Both the position numbers and the translations under genes were made by a program. A stretch of DNA of 64,000 nt, taken from the NCBI GenBank assembly GCA_032622095.1, contig CP136062.1:133195282-133259281 (forward strand), in the 5' to 3' direction. The stretch comes from Siphonodentalium dalli. Lineage: Eukaryota > Mollusca > Scaphopoda > Gadilida > Siphonodentaliidae. The notes beneath the pieces are model-generated. The model made no database searches. It saw only the letters and a list, made by a program, of their open reading frames with translations, and was not told where the DNA came from. Shown here in pieces: positions 46,986 through 58,617 of this stretch (the stretch's first letter is position 1; each line of letters starts with the position of its first letter).

Positions 46986-48590
46986 TATTAAGTTGATAAA
47001 TTTTAACACTAATTTGTGAGAGTAGCCACATAAATTGGTCTCGCTCAGCTCAGTTTCGAAGTTCTGCCCATTTCAGTTCAGAAACATGACCATAATCTCA
47101 AAAGAAGTTTTTCTTGCAAAATTCCATACTGCATCCTTTAAAATGAATTTGTCATACGGTACTGTGACAACCAGAATAAAACATTTAGTTTTCACTTGAT
47201 TAAGTAACGGCATGTTTAATAACCAAATGAATCACAATTTTCTACCCTTATAGGAACATCAGAGAACAATGTTTGGTGATATATGTGAAAAATCAACTTT
47301 TATGGTGCATTATTCAATGCATGTAAGACAGAATTGTCAATTTTGGTCATCAACCACAACTTGTATGTGGTTGCATGGCACGCTGGGGCAATATTTACCA
47401 TTTCCCAGATTTTGGCCGCCACTTTTGCAGCCATTTTGAGACAAAGTGACAATTTTGGTGCTAATGAGTTGGAATATGCATAAGAAATGGAATACCTCAC
47501 TTACATTGCACAGTTCTGTCCATTTATTGATGAAATATGACTAGAAATCCCAATGATGAATTTTGGTAAAATTTTATACCGCAGTCTGTAAAATTGAATT
47601 TTTGAGGGATCAGAAGGGGTGATATGATATGATGATTGGCATATTTCACTGCTTCAATAGTCAGTTAACATGAACAATACAATATAAAGTCACAATTCTC
47701 AACCAGTAACAAACAGCCGAAACTGATCTTAAAGATGTTAGTGAACAAACAGTTTGGCAGCCATCATGGACGATGAGTTCCAATTTGCCATATAAAGGTG
47801 GCATTATATCTTATCTTCACAAAAATGTATACATTTGTATACGTATGCCAAGATTTTCTCACTATAATCTGTATCAAACTGGACTTATTGACCCGTCGGA
47901 AAAACGGCGGCCATGTTGGGCGCCATCTTGAATTTAACGGGTTCCACTTAACCGAAAGCTGGATTGTGGTCAGGAATATAGTGGACAATATATGTGGGTC
48001 AAGTTTGGTTCTTTACTCCGTTATTTTGCGCTAAACGACTCCACTATTGCGAAAGCATCCTTTTCTATCTACAAGACTACAATGTTCTCCACAACAGGTG
48101 TGTTGCCTCGTCAAGTATGTGCGAAGTGATTACATATGGCTGATGTATGCCCTATCGACTAAATGAGATACCCTGGGCCGTTGATGTGTGAAAATTAAGT
48201 TCTGCCAAGAATAACAATCAGATGGCATAATAGGCCAATAAGGTGCAGACAAAGCGAAGTTTTTTATGTCAGTTTTTAACCACAGACGAGGCAGCGAAAC
48301 GATTCCCTTCGTGCTAAACAAGGACCTTTTATGCGGTGTGTGTGTGTGTATATATATATGACCCATAATTATGGAACGTATATAGGGAAGATAACCCTCA
48401 ATTAAACCTCACAATTAAATTGTTTAACCTATATTAGTTACATCTAGAGGTCAAATAGGAAGAAAACATATATACGCGACTCATATGACGCTTCTCTGGT
48501 TACATTAATTTCTAGAAATTATAGATGGGGCAATACAATGAGGCCTTTATAGAGGCACGTTGCGACAAAATGTCCTGATAGTTTAATTTG
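46986..48590. other. Low-copy DNA with a weak ~460-bp tandem duplication, no gene seen
   Basis: AGTTCTGCCCATTTCAG at about 47053 and AGTTCTGTCCATTTATTG at about 47510 start diverged copies that continue with ATGAC, TTGCAAAATTCCATAC/TGGTAAAATTTTATAC and TAAAATGAATTT/TAAAATTGAATTT. GCCGCC/GCCATTTT motifs at 47414-47440 and 47905-47930 recall the GGCCATG elements but cannot be aligned with confidence. No coding domain. Confidence 0.45.
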
Positions 48591-48990
48591 GATTTTCTAA
48601 AAGCTGCCTGGAATTAATTTTTTTGAAAAATGATACGGCATGTTTACACAAAATTCAAGAATCATCAACCAGTTGGAAATTGCCTAATTTCTATACTTTT
48701 ATGGCATGAAAATTCTGTAAAATTTCATTGTTTTTAGGTACCATGAACTTCTGCAAAATAGCACCTTTTCATTACTGCAGTTTTATTATCCATGATATCA
48801 TATCATGCTGACCTGAAGATCATGTATGAGAGGAAACTTAATTTTCAACATCATTTTCATTGAGAAAGACAACCTCCTATAAATAATGTTCCATATTTGA
48901 GAATTAAGTCATGCATGTCTATTGAACAATTGAAATTTGGGCTGAAGTGAGTTCTAGGCCATAGGTCTATAACCATGCATGCAATCCCAT
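48591..48990 (+). mobile_element. Diverged relative of the element at 51657-52623
   Basis: CTTTTATGGCATGAAAA, TAAAATTTCA, AGGTACC, AACT, TGATATCATATC, GAAGATCATG and AGAAAGACAAC appear in the same order as in 51810-52110. The terminal GACGCACGTTTTGC motif is not seen, so this copy has lost or never had those ends. Confidence 0.6.
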
Positions 48991-49040
48991 CTCTAATACC
49001 GTTAATATATAATTGCTCCTTGCTATTTCATAATAGTGGG

Positions 49041-50170
49041 TGGTCTCAGCTCGGGATTGCTTGCGGAGTGTTGTGACTTTAGTGAATCAATATCGCAACA
49101 AACTGTGGATTGATTACCCGGGAGAAATTCCATTATTTTTTTGAAATGGTACACTGGACTCACACCCTTCTATTAACTGCACGGTCTTCTGGATTCAAAT
49201 GTCCATGCATGCATTTTAACCGGTCTTCAGGATTAAACAACAAGGCTGCATGATACTTATCTTTTATAGCATCAAATTGTTCATTTTTATAGTATTTCTG
49301 ACCCAAAATGATAAATTTTGATGTAATTCAGTCTCATATATGTTGATGTAATTCAGTCTCATATATGTTGATGTGTTGAAGTTATGGACATTACTTCAGC
49401 AAGGGTGTGGATATTTTCATATTAGTGTTAAATAACCATGATTTGTATCCGATATCTTCCTCACTGGTTCGCAGGATTCGCCCTTCTCTGTTAACTGGAT
49501 TCAGGATTCATGGGGATATATAGGGGTGGGTCCCCAGGTGACACTCTAGTATATTTGTATATCATCTCTGGCCAACCAATTATGATGTTGTAAGCAGATT
49601 GAAACCTCGAGTTAAGTGCGTTTTATGATGCCCATCCGACCCGAGGGTCTCTGTATCATCCGCGGTTACAAGATCTTATCAACATGCAGTAGCCGATTTA
49701 GTTATAACAGTTAGCTCATCTACATGTATATACACATGCGAATTTGTACACGCTCACTGAAGCCATCACATTTGAAGCAGTGATCACTCATACTGAGTCC
49801 GAGCCTCCATAAATCTGGTACATATACAACACTAGATCATGTCAAGAATATCTACTCATCTAATACTATAGATCATAGTCCACCCGTTCAAAAATTGGGA
49901 TCTTTTTGATCTGACAGCGAACTTTTATAAAATTTAACAATCAACGCACGGCATAATTTTATATACTTCTTTGTTAATTCTTGTCCTTAATACTCTTTTA
50001 CAGCAGTGTGGTCTCAGCTCGAGGTTGCATGATTTTGTGACTTTTGTGAGCCGATAGCGCAACAAACATTGAATTGATTGCCCATGAGATATTCAATGAT
50101 TATATGAGATGCAAATAAAAAACTGCTCAACAAATTCACATAAATCATGCAATCTCGAGCTGGGACCTTC
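49041..50170. repeat. Two copies of a TGGTCTCAGCTCG repeat about 970 bp apart, one forming a hairpin
   Basis: TGGTCTCAGCTCGGGATTGC with GTTGTGACTTTAGTGA and CGCAACAAAC at 49041 is repeated as TGGTCTCAGCTCGAGGTTGC with TTGTGACTTTTGTGA and CGCAACAAAC at 50009. The second copy closes with ATCATGCAATCTCGAGCTGG at about 50142-50165, the inverse of its start, so 50009-50165 is a small hairpin MITE. Between the copies, a 25-bp tandem duplication (TGATGTAATTCAGTCTCATA...) lies at about 49319-49372. No gene is seen. Confidence 0.65.
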
Positions 50171-51187
50171 ACCTTCTCTGCAATACATTTAAATTAGATT
50201 TCAATATAGTTTATTTGATATATATCATAGATACAACAACAGGACCCCACCAAAGAACAGCTTAGTTTAAACGTATCTAATACCAATCAATCATATATTG
50301 ATATTTATTTAGTCGTGAATGAGAGTAGGATTTAGCAGTAAGCTGAATGCTTATTGGTGCTATCTCCTATATGTACTGATATGAATGAACGAATGATACA
50401 CGTGACGTGAGTACATATGGTGATTGTGCTTGTTAGTGCAAACAAATATAGTTTATTTGTTTGCATTTTGTAATGGTTTCTGTCTTCGTTGTGGGGACTA
50501 ACACCCACTAGCCTTATAAGTTTTCCTGATTGAGTCTGGGGAAGTTTAGCATAGCTTAGCTTGTAGTGTAAGATAAGATAAGATACGTTGTAATGGTCTT
50601 TAAGGCAGATATTTGTGTAGGACGACCTACATGAATAGATAAAAATAAACAGGAATACATGGTATATATGTGATATACATGTAACAAGTAACAGATTAAC
50701 AGAAATTGTAAAGATTTAGAATATCAAATTATTTGATTTATTACTGGACATATGTCACCTGCGGAAGGATGTGATGTACCATATGGTACATTACCACTTC
50801 CGCAGTTGACCAATGCCCAGCATGAGTATGGCGTTTATACAGGGTGTGAGACCAGTTGTGAGACTGTAAAGGAGTTGTCCGGCACTAACAGGTTACCACA
50901 AACCATCGGGGATAGCATAAGAAAACAGTCCTAAGACCATTTATTTCCATTATGGCCCCCAATGGATTCAAGCCACATGGGAGACCGGAACACACCCATA
51001 CGCTTCCTACCATCACAAACCACTGGATTAAAAATATATTATGTTTGATTTTACAAATGAAATGCATACGGTCAGTTGAAATTAAAGTCACGATAGGTGA
51101 CAGTGAGCTAAACAGCAAGTATTCCACTATAAGTTAAAAAACACTGGAGAGATATATCGAATAAAATGTAGGGCCCTTATGCTAATA
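50171..51187. other. Unassigned DNA with a possible retroelement tail, no confident gene
   Basis: TAAGATAAGATAAGATA at about 50569-50585 is the reverse complement of the (ATCTT)n tail seen at 55676-55704, so a minus-strand retroelement 3' end may lie here. The stretch 50752-51137 has short frames on both strands and a more balanced base composition than its surroundings, but no domain I recognise. Confidence 0.4.
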
Positions 51188-52688
51188 CACTCTTAGAACA
51201 AATGTGTATAAATACTACACAATATGTGTTACATGTTATCTTAAACAAAATTGTGTAGAAATGCAACATAACATAAATGTGTCGGTGGAATTTTCTCAAC
51301 ATTGAGTATGAGTGAATATGTGAGTATATTATATTAATAGATGAGATATGTTCTTTTTGAGACATAAACCTCGTAAAAGCTGCCATAATAAAAAATTGGC
51401 AGCTGCTTTAAAACTTTGAGCTACACAATTATGTGTTGTTCAGTTTTTACACAAACATAGTGTATAACAAAGTTTAAAGCTGCTGCCAATTGTTTGTTCT
51501 GTGGTAGCCTTTACGAGTTTTGTGTCTCCAATAGAACACATTTCATCTAATACCTATGATACACTCACATATTCAATCATATTCAACATTGATGATATTC
51601 CAACGACACATTTAATAATTATATTTCATGTGTCATTTCTACACAATTTTGTTTAAGGGTCAGACGCACGTTTTGCCAAAATTTCCTGGTATTTCAAAAT
51701 GTATTTTCTCTAAATCTATCAGGAATATCTTTGTGAAATTTTGTACAAGAGATTATTGTGGTACCATACATAAGAACCATTGGACATTTGGTTATTATAA
51801 TCTCATTTACTTTACTTTTATGGCATGAAAAATCTTTAAAATTTCACTGTGTTCAGGTACCGAGAACTACTGTAAAACAGATTTTTTTTCGAAAGTGCAT
51901 TTCATATATACATGATATCATATCTGAAGATCATGAGAGGAGACTTAATTTTTCTTGATTCATGAAATTAAATGATTATTTTCATTCAGAAAGACAACTA
52001 CCATAAATAATTTTGTATTATTGAGAATTTTCATGCCATGCTTGTTGGTCATTGAAAAATTGGGCTCAGTTGAGTTCTGGGTCATGGTCCTCGTGGGTTC
52101 ATAACCAAGTTAAATCTGACCACCATATCTCTTAACACTGTGGCCTAATTTCTGTTGATTGTTCCCTGCTTGAGTGGACAGCACCACATTTGAACATTTG
52201 TTTTCATTGGGCTGGCATATTTGTGACTGCTTTATTCTTCATTATAATACATGGGGTATGATGCTATAATATGCAATTAAAAAGCTAACACAACATTATG
52301 ATACAAATGAAGCCTCCTCTCATGGAGTCAAGACAATAAGCTATTTGATGGTTGACATGTTGTTTGAAATTATACATTTTTCTGGCAGTTCTCGGTACCT
52401 AAAGGGACAGAAACGAAACAGATATTTTCAACCTCTCAAATGTATTAAAATCCATTATTGTTATTGTCTCTTTATAATTGCTCTGATTCTATATATAATG
52501 AAAATTATCATATGTAAAATTCAAGATTTTTCACCAGATAGATCCAGAGAAATTCTTTGTTGAAAATCACTTGCCATTTCTGGCCGGATTTACTGTGATT
52601 TATGCAAAACGTGCGTCTCCCCCTTAAGATCAAATGTAACACATTTTGTGTCAAGTTGTAGTATTTATACACATTTGTTCTAAGAGTG
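51188..52688. mobile_element. Element A: fold-back element with TA target site, split by element B
   Basis: Terminal inverted repeats begin CACTCTTAGAACAAATGTGT, closing with ACACATTTGTTCTAAGAGTG, and are flanked by TA on both sides. The arms continue inwards: ACAAAATTGTGTAGAAATG with CATTTCTACACAATTTTGT, and GGCAGCTGCTTTAAA with TTTAAAGCTGC. The turn is near 51440. Removing 51657-52623 and one TTAA leaves about 530 bp of nearly continuous fold-back. There is no coding frame, so it is a non-autonomous element of a TA-targeting type such as Tc1/mariner. Confidence 0.88.
51657..52623. mobile_element. Element B: 967-bp insertion with TTAA target duplication
   Basis: TTAA occurs at 51653-51656 and 52624-52627. 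The element begins GGGTCAGACGCACGTTTTGC and ends GCAAAACGTGCGTCTCCCCC, giving terminal inverted repeats of about 20 bp with two mismatches. The sequence outside the two TTAAs joins to TTTGTTTAAGATCAAATG, matching the intact opposite arm of element A (reverse complement of CATGTTATCTTAAACAAA). TTAA duplication is the hallmark of piggyBac-like elements, although their termini usually start CCC rather than GGG. No transposase is present. A diverged relative of its interior is at 48591-48990. Confidence 0.9.
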
Positions 52689-53399
52689 TATATAATAACA
52701 ATCATGTTTATGTTTATAGTAATGTGCAGCTGCTACAACAAAAGCGAACAAGTGTACAAAAAGCTTATTTTCGGAGGTGGTAATTGGGGAGGGGATAGGA
52801 TTAAGAGTATATTATATTAAGACCTTATGTTTTGTATTTTGAATACTCATACAATCACGGGAAAACTCCAATTTTGGCGTTGTGATCATGTGCTAGCTAG
52901 ATATTGAAATGATTGAATAATTCACGGTCAATCCCTCAGTGATATTCTCCTCTTGATTGAGATAAACGTATAATTTAGCTTTATTTTGACGGGAAATACT
53001 GTAATAAGTCTATATATTACTGTCATTATTATGGATACCATGGATCGTGGATAATGATGTTCAGGCATTTAATAATAGGCATATGTTCAGCCGGGTGGTT
53101 GTGTGGTTGACAATGGTAATCGTTACGCTGTTACCAAAATGCAAAGAAACCAGTGAGGAGAGGGAGTTGGGCTGATAGTTAAATATGTGATACGTGTACA
53201 ATATTATTCCATGTCCTTCCTGGTAGTTTACATCCTGGTCCCATTGTTGACAGCAGCGACTATCCATATCAGTACTTATCAGGTATAGTTCCTCAGATAT
53301 TGGGGAATATTCTAACATATCTCTATCCGGAGTTTGCAGTTGATTCCATGAACATCTTGCTCTGATTGTTATAGCATTCTTTGCTCTAGATGTTCTTAT
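52689..53399. other. Low-copy DNA, no gene seen
   Basis: No recognisable frame, array or transposon end. It may include the decayed 3' part of the adjacent minus-strand LINE, but the translation shows no motif I can name. Confidence 0.45.
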
Positions 53400-53975
53400 G
53401 ATCGAATTAACAATATAGATTTTAATTTACTTTGAAGCGAATGTCGTAATTATGAATTGTATTGACTTCAGTCAACAGAGATGATAAGGATTTTGAAAGT
53501 ATCTTTTTGTGAAATTCATGGAGGATTTTTTTTAAAGCAATTGCATTGGCATTCTGTATGTTTTCTGTAGTCTCAATGTTCCTTTTCGTTGTTGTGCTCC
53601 AAAAGGGCATTAAAATATGTCATATGTGGACGTATGATTGTAGAATTAAGATGTTTCATGGTGTTCCTATGAAGAAATTCACTTACTCTTCTCATGACTC
53701 CGAGTCCGAGGTATTTGGATCTCTTAGATTTGATTGTATCGATGATTATGTCCCATGATAGGTTTTCTTCCATTTCTATACCCAAGATGTTTTAGTTGTT
53801 CAGCCTATTTATCAGTCCTCCATCATTCCGGTACTGAATCAGATTTATCACATACGTCGGAATTCGTAAAAGGCATAATTGTTGTTTTTTTTCGAGATTC
53901 ATGCAGTGATCATTATTGGAAGAAAACCATTTATACATTATATTCATCTCTGTGTTGACTTTCTAATATAATTTG
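53400..53975 (-). pseudogene. LINE reverse-transcriptase C-terminal fragment (CR1/L2-like), decayed
   Basis: Translating the minus strand from about 53965 gives a sequence in the order expected after the catalytic core: EMNIMYKWFSSNN (family: L-x-x-W-x-x-x-N), then LGIEMEENLSWD (family: LGV-x-I-D-x-x-L-x-W), VMRRVSEFLHRNTMKHL and IIRPHMTYFNALLEHNN. After a frameshift it continues ENIQNANAIAL and LLTEVNTIHNYDIR (family: IHNYNTR). In-frame stops near 53795-53815 and the frameshift near 53600 show it is dead. The FADD catalytic block and endonuclease are absent, and no 3' tail is directly attached. Confidence 0.75.
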
Positions 53976-54052
53976 TGCACGTCATTGTTGGAGTAGAATG
54001 CAATATTATCATAATAAATGATACATATGTTTGGCAATTCATTAAGCAGCGT

Positions 54053-55415
54053 GAATTTCGTTACTTATTCCTTATTCAAAAGATTTGGGAAAATGTGGCA
54101 AATGACCATGGCAACGAAATTGTCCGAAACAAGTGCGGGGTCATAAATGGCCACCTCGGCCAAAAAATTTGGGCCGAAACAAATTTGGGTCGAGTCCGAA
54201 AAAGTGGGTCAAATCCCAGTTTTCGCTCTGCTCGGTCGGGAAAATTTCGGAAAATGTGGCAAACTGTCACATATAAAAAAAATGGCCACCTGGGCCGAAC
54301 TTTTTGGGCCGAAAAGTTTTTGGGTCGAGTTCCAAAAAGTGGGTCAAATAGAAATTCCCGCTCTGCTCGGTCAGGAAAATTTGGGAAAATGTGGCAGATG
54401 ACCATGGCAACGTCTTATGTAGGGCGAGACAAAAGTTCCTGTGAAAATTTTTTTTGCAAAAAAAAGTTCAAAAATGCACGAAATTAGGCAAAGTCCGAAA
54501 ATGAACGGAAATTGGCCGAAACAAGTTCGGGGTCATAAATGGCCACCTCGGCCAAAAAATTTGGGCCGAAAACAATTTGGGTCGAGTCCGAAAAAGTGGG
54601 TCGAATCCCAGTTTTCGCTCTGCTCGGTCGGGAAAATTTCGGAAAATGTGGCAAACTATCACATATTAAAAAATGGCCACCTGGGCCGAACTTTTTGGGT
54701 CGAGTTCCAAAAAGTGGGTCAAATAGAAATTCCCGCTCTGCTCGGTCAGGAAAATGTGGCAAATGACCATGGCAACGTCCTATGTAGGGCGAGACAAAAC
54801 TTCCTGTGAAAATTTTTTCGGCCCAAAATTTTTGGCCGCGGTGGCCATTTATGACCCCGCACTTGTTTCGGCCAATTTCCGTTCATTTTCGGACTTTGCC
54901 TAATTTCGTGCATTTTTGAACTTTTATTCAAAAAATTACAGGAAATTTTTTCTCGCCCTACTTAAGACGTTGCCATGGTCATTTGCCACATTTTCCCAAT
55001 TTTTCCTGACCGAGCAGAGCGGGAATTTCTATTTGACCCACTTTTTGGAACTCGACCCAAAAAGTTCGGCCCAGGTGGCCATTTTTTTTATATGTGACAG
55101 TTTGCCACATTTTCCGAAATTTTCCCGACCGAGCAGAGCTAAAACTGGGATTTGACCCACTTTTTCGGACTCGACCCAAATTTGTTTCGGCCCAAAATTT
55201 TTGGCCGAGGTCGCCATTTATGACCCCCGCACTTGTTTCGGCCAATTTCCGTTCATTTTCGGACTTTGCCTAATTTCGTGCATTTTTGAACTTTTATTCA
55301 AAAAATTACAGGAAATTTTTTCTCGCCCTACTTAAGACGTTGCCATGGTCATTTGCCACATTTTCCCAATTTTTTTTAATAATGAATAAGGAATAAGGAA
55401 TAAGTAACGAAATTC
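54053..55415. repeat. Four-unit palindrome (two direct units followed by two inverted units)
   Basis: GAATTTCGTTACTTATTCC at the left pairs with GGAATAAGTAACGAAATTC at the right. Inside the left half are two head-to-tail units marked by GGTCATAAATGGCCACCTC (54140 and 54532). Inside the right half are two in reverse, marked by GGCCATTTATGACC (about 54840 and 55210). Units contain GGGTCGAGTCCGAAAAAGTG, TCTGCTCGGTC, GACCATGGCAACG and GGGCGAGAC. The turn is near 54810-54836 (GAAAATTTTTTCGGCCC). Many frames of 60-170 codons on both strands run through it and are repeat artefacts. Confidence 0.9.
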
Positions 55416-55559
55416 AATTAATATGACTATTAATATGACTGATGCCCAAAAAATTCATTTTCATACTGCGAAATGACAAAATAGAAACGTGCAATATCAT
55501 CTGTAACATGGTCCGTCTCTGTTTCCACAAAAGGTCTGAAACACCAGATTTTCAACAAC

Positions 55560-55705
55560 AAACATGAATTATTTTTTTCATTTTAATTCTGATTACAATT
55601 GTGTATACTTATTGCATCATATATATATTTATTGTTATTTATGTTGTGACATTGGCCCCGTGTGGGTGTAATTGTCAATAAACTTATCTTATCTTATCTT
55701 ATCTA
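55560..55705 (+). mobile_element. LINE-like 3' end with (ATCTT)n tail
   Basis: GTGACATTGGCCCCGTGTGG is followed by GTCAATAAACTTATC and repeated CTTAT units to 55705. AATAAA plus a pentanucleotide tail is typical of CR1/L2-type 3' ends. The copy is truncated upstream. It abuts the MITE fragment at 55706 and may have been inserted into it. Confidence 0.6.
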
Positions 55706-56103
55706 AACAGTATGTTATTGTCAAATGTTTTTCCTCTGTTGTGTAACAAATAAAAAAAAACGTTACAGAACCTGGCTTTTGTTTAGATCCGCATATGGTA
55801 AGCATAAAGAGCGTTATTTGTTACTCTTTTCCTGATATGGAAATAATAAAGAGCGCTTATATCATGTGTGTGTGATTAACCAATATAATTGCGCTGTGTT
55901 ATGTAAACAGAAGCAAAATTTATGTAACACGAGCATGCTCTTGTTTGCGTACACCATCGTACGTCTTGACGACAATATACTATTTACGCGCTGATTATGT
56001 TTGGCAAATGAACAAAACTATATATTTTTTAATATTCCTTCTGTTGATGGCGATTTGAACAAATATGAATATTTCTGCAACGAACGCCGCCCGTGCCTTT
56101 AAT
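55706..56103 (-). mobile_element. Partial MITE of the GGCCTTCGTGGTGGG family (plus-strand right half)
   Basis: AACAGTATGTTATTGTCAAA, CATAAAGAGCG, CCTGATATGGAA and AATAAAGAGCG match, in reverse complement, 60310-60540. The right side (TCTGTTGATGGCG, GCCCGTGCCTTTAA) matches the family terminus. The left terminus is missing where the LINE tail ends. Confidence 0.65.
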
Positions 56104-57204
56104 GGGGTGATGAACTTAAGAAGTTCTAATATACCTATATCGGCCATCTCCCGATCCCATCTCAATGTTGCATTAAATTTTATAGATCCAAAAATAATGT
56201 GGTGACATAGATCAAACATCTCGAAATGACTACCATTATACATGCACAATGTTTTAAAATAGAGATATTGTTCATATAACTTTCAATCAACGTGTTAATT
56301 AAAACCGAAACAGATATCCTGATTTGTCATTGTTGAGTAATCGGTATAACTCAACCGCTGAGTACAATCCGCTCAACAGATTGTCACTCAGTGTGTTGAG
56401 TATATATTATATAGCCTACATTTTAGTCAACATGATTTTCAGTGTAAATAAATTACTGCTGATGTGGAACTTGAAAAGGAAAAACTTGTTCAACCCAACA
56501 AAATTAATTGTATAGGTAACAACAGTCGCTTATTGTTAATGAGTCAGATCTAGTTGCCTTCGTGACATGGTGACTTGACAGTTTAATCTCTGGGATTCAA
56601 TGCTAATTGTGCATGAAGTCGCTGTTCGTTGAAAGCGTTCTTTGTATATAATAAATATTCAGTGTATAATAGTAATATATATGTGATTGGCAATAAAATT
56701 ATTGCCGTTCAAGATTTACGTCATCATGCAATAAATTGAATTGAACTGGGCACACATGCACGAACTCTTCACAAAGAGATCTATATGATATAGATAATAT
56801 GCAGTACATGTGCAAGAATAAGGATACCCCCCTCAACAACGAGTACTTGCAATTATCGATATGCTTTATCGACCGACATTCATTTTGAACAAAGAATAAC
56901 ATGAAAACCGCATGCATTGTGCCTTTCAAAATGAACATAATGGTCTTTACATCAGGGGGGGGGGGGGGGGGGGGGGTGGGGGTCGGAAAAAAATTCAGGT
57001 ACGTATGGCATTTTTTCCCTTTCGATCATTTTTTGTACCCACCCACCCCCACCGCCAAATTTTTTTCCGTTTTCGGCAGTTTTTTCCGACCATTTTTTGA
57101 CACTCACCCCCCTTTTAACACTAAAACAGAGATTTGCGGGGGGAAATTCACTGTAAACAGCTGTATATGAATTTCTGTGCATACTATTTATCATGGATGT
57201 TAAC
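56104..57204. other. Low-copy DNA with G/C homopolymer tracts, no gene seen
   Basis: A G22 tract lies at 56955-56976, followed by alternating T-rich and C-rich blocks (CCCACCCACCCCCACCG, TTTTTTTCCG) up to about 57115. Frames in this part are low-complexity. Nothing else is recognised. Confidence 0.5.
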
Positions 57205-57300
57205 ATGGACATGTAAATAGGAATGAGTCATTTTGAGGTCATTCGGCCAAAAAAACATGGCTGGCAGCGGCCATCTTGGATTTCAAAATTTGCAACAAAA
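57205..57300 (-). mobile_element. Fragment of the TGGCTGC/GGCCATG minisatellite element
   Basis: GACATGTAAATAGGAATGAG, GTCATTCGGCC, AACATGGCTGGCAGCGGCC and ATCTTGGATTTCAAAAT are the reverse complement of a unit of the 28557-30519 array. Only one partial unit is present. Confidence 0.75.
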
Positions 57301-58028
57301 TACAACACGATAACTGCCTGCAGTCAGTCTACAGTTGGAATTACATTATTTCTCTCATTCAAAGTGGGTTTGAAGCCCAACTCATTGCCAAAACACTAAA
57401 AAACAAGCAGGAATTTTTTTTTTTTTTGCGGAAAAAATTGCTTGTTGGTGGCTTTGACCACCAACCCACCCCGGCATACGTGCCGGAATTTTTTTTTCAC
57501 CCCCCCCCTGTTTACATAACCTATATGTATAGATATTAGATATTGTCAGATTATCAGATCAAGATAATTGATAACATTGGTTGCTCGGCACCTTCGACAG
57601 AACATCCAACTCAAAGGGACACATCGGGCACCCCATGCCGGGAATACATGTCTCGATCGTATTAAAGCTCGCGGGATCTACCCCCTCACCCCCATCAGAC
57701 TTTGACGCGGACAGATACGATGATCTGCTATGTGTAGATAGTCCAAATCAAATCTCAAACAAAATAGCAAGGTGAACATTGAGGTAAAGTAGAAGATATC
57801 TCGATCTTTTCGTGCACCGAGGGCGCCCAAATAACTATTTCGCGAGTATTGATAAACTATGTTATATCCTTTGGTAAGGACAAACGGGGTGGAATGGTAT
57901 GAGCTAAAGACTTGCATTGGAAGTTAATATATGAAATATGTGCCATGCATCTGACTGTATAGCTATGTTGCCCCGAGTCATGATGGAAATTCTATACGAC
58001 ATTGCATATTATAGGGACTACAACAGTT
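57301..58028. other. Low-copy DNA, no gene seen
   Basis: Contains T15 at about 57414, a small hairpin (TTGGTGG, TTTGA, CCACCAA, about 57444-57465) and a C-rich block near 57500. No coding domain. Confidence 0.45.
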
Positions 58029-58617
58029 TTAAAGGGGTACTGTACGCCATTTTCAATAAATTTCCGGTGATAACAACGATCTATTATCGATACTATATAG
58101 AAACATAAGTAATTTGAGTCGAAGATGTATTCTGTAAACGCTCAGGTTAATAGGCTATCTTAAAATTTAATAATTTAAAAGTTAATAATTTAATAAAAAT
58201 TGAATTTATGGCTGGAGCCATAAAATGGCGTAAATTAAAATACGAATTTCCGTGTACAAAACGTAATCAAATTATAATTGAGGGATACTTATTAGTAAAC
58301 CCATTGCACACACGGTCGTTTGAAACATTATGCTTATACGGGGAGAAAACTCAAGCCACTCATTGACAAGTGACGATACAATAACTTAAATGAGTATATG
58401 GGACTACTATGCATATAATATAATTTTTATTTGGTTGAAAACTGTACAAAAATTACTCGACAACGACAATTTGTATTTTTGCATTCCGGTAAATTTGCCA
58501 TCCGTAACACTACTTCGTACTCAACAGACTTTCAAAGAATGGAAAAGTTGTTACCTTATTCTCCGACTCGGGGATTATAGAAACCAACAACAACATCTTG
58601 GGTACAGTACCCCTTAA
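58029..58617. mobile_element. MITE with TTTAAAGGGGTACTGTAC termini
   Basis: TTTTAAAGGGGTACTGTACG at the left is inverted as GGTACAGTACCCCTTAAA at the right. AACAACAACA lies just inside the right end. This layout (TTAA, AAGG-GTAC terminus, internal ACA run) parallels the 41071-41351 family but the sequence differs. The open frame at 58390-58617 is part of it and has no domain. It is non-autonomous. Confidence 0.75.

Noticed and set aside
50752-51137. Possible exon-like frames with balanced composition
   Set aside because: Short, no domain, and similar-length frames occur antisense. Kept only as unassigned DNA.
54053-55415. Overlapping frames of 60-170 codons on both strands
   Set aside because: They are mirrored copies of the same repeat translated in several frames; the composition of the unit depletes stops.
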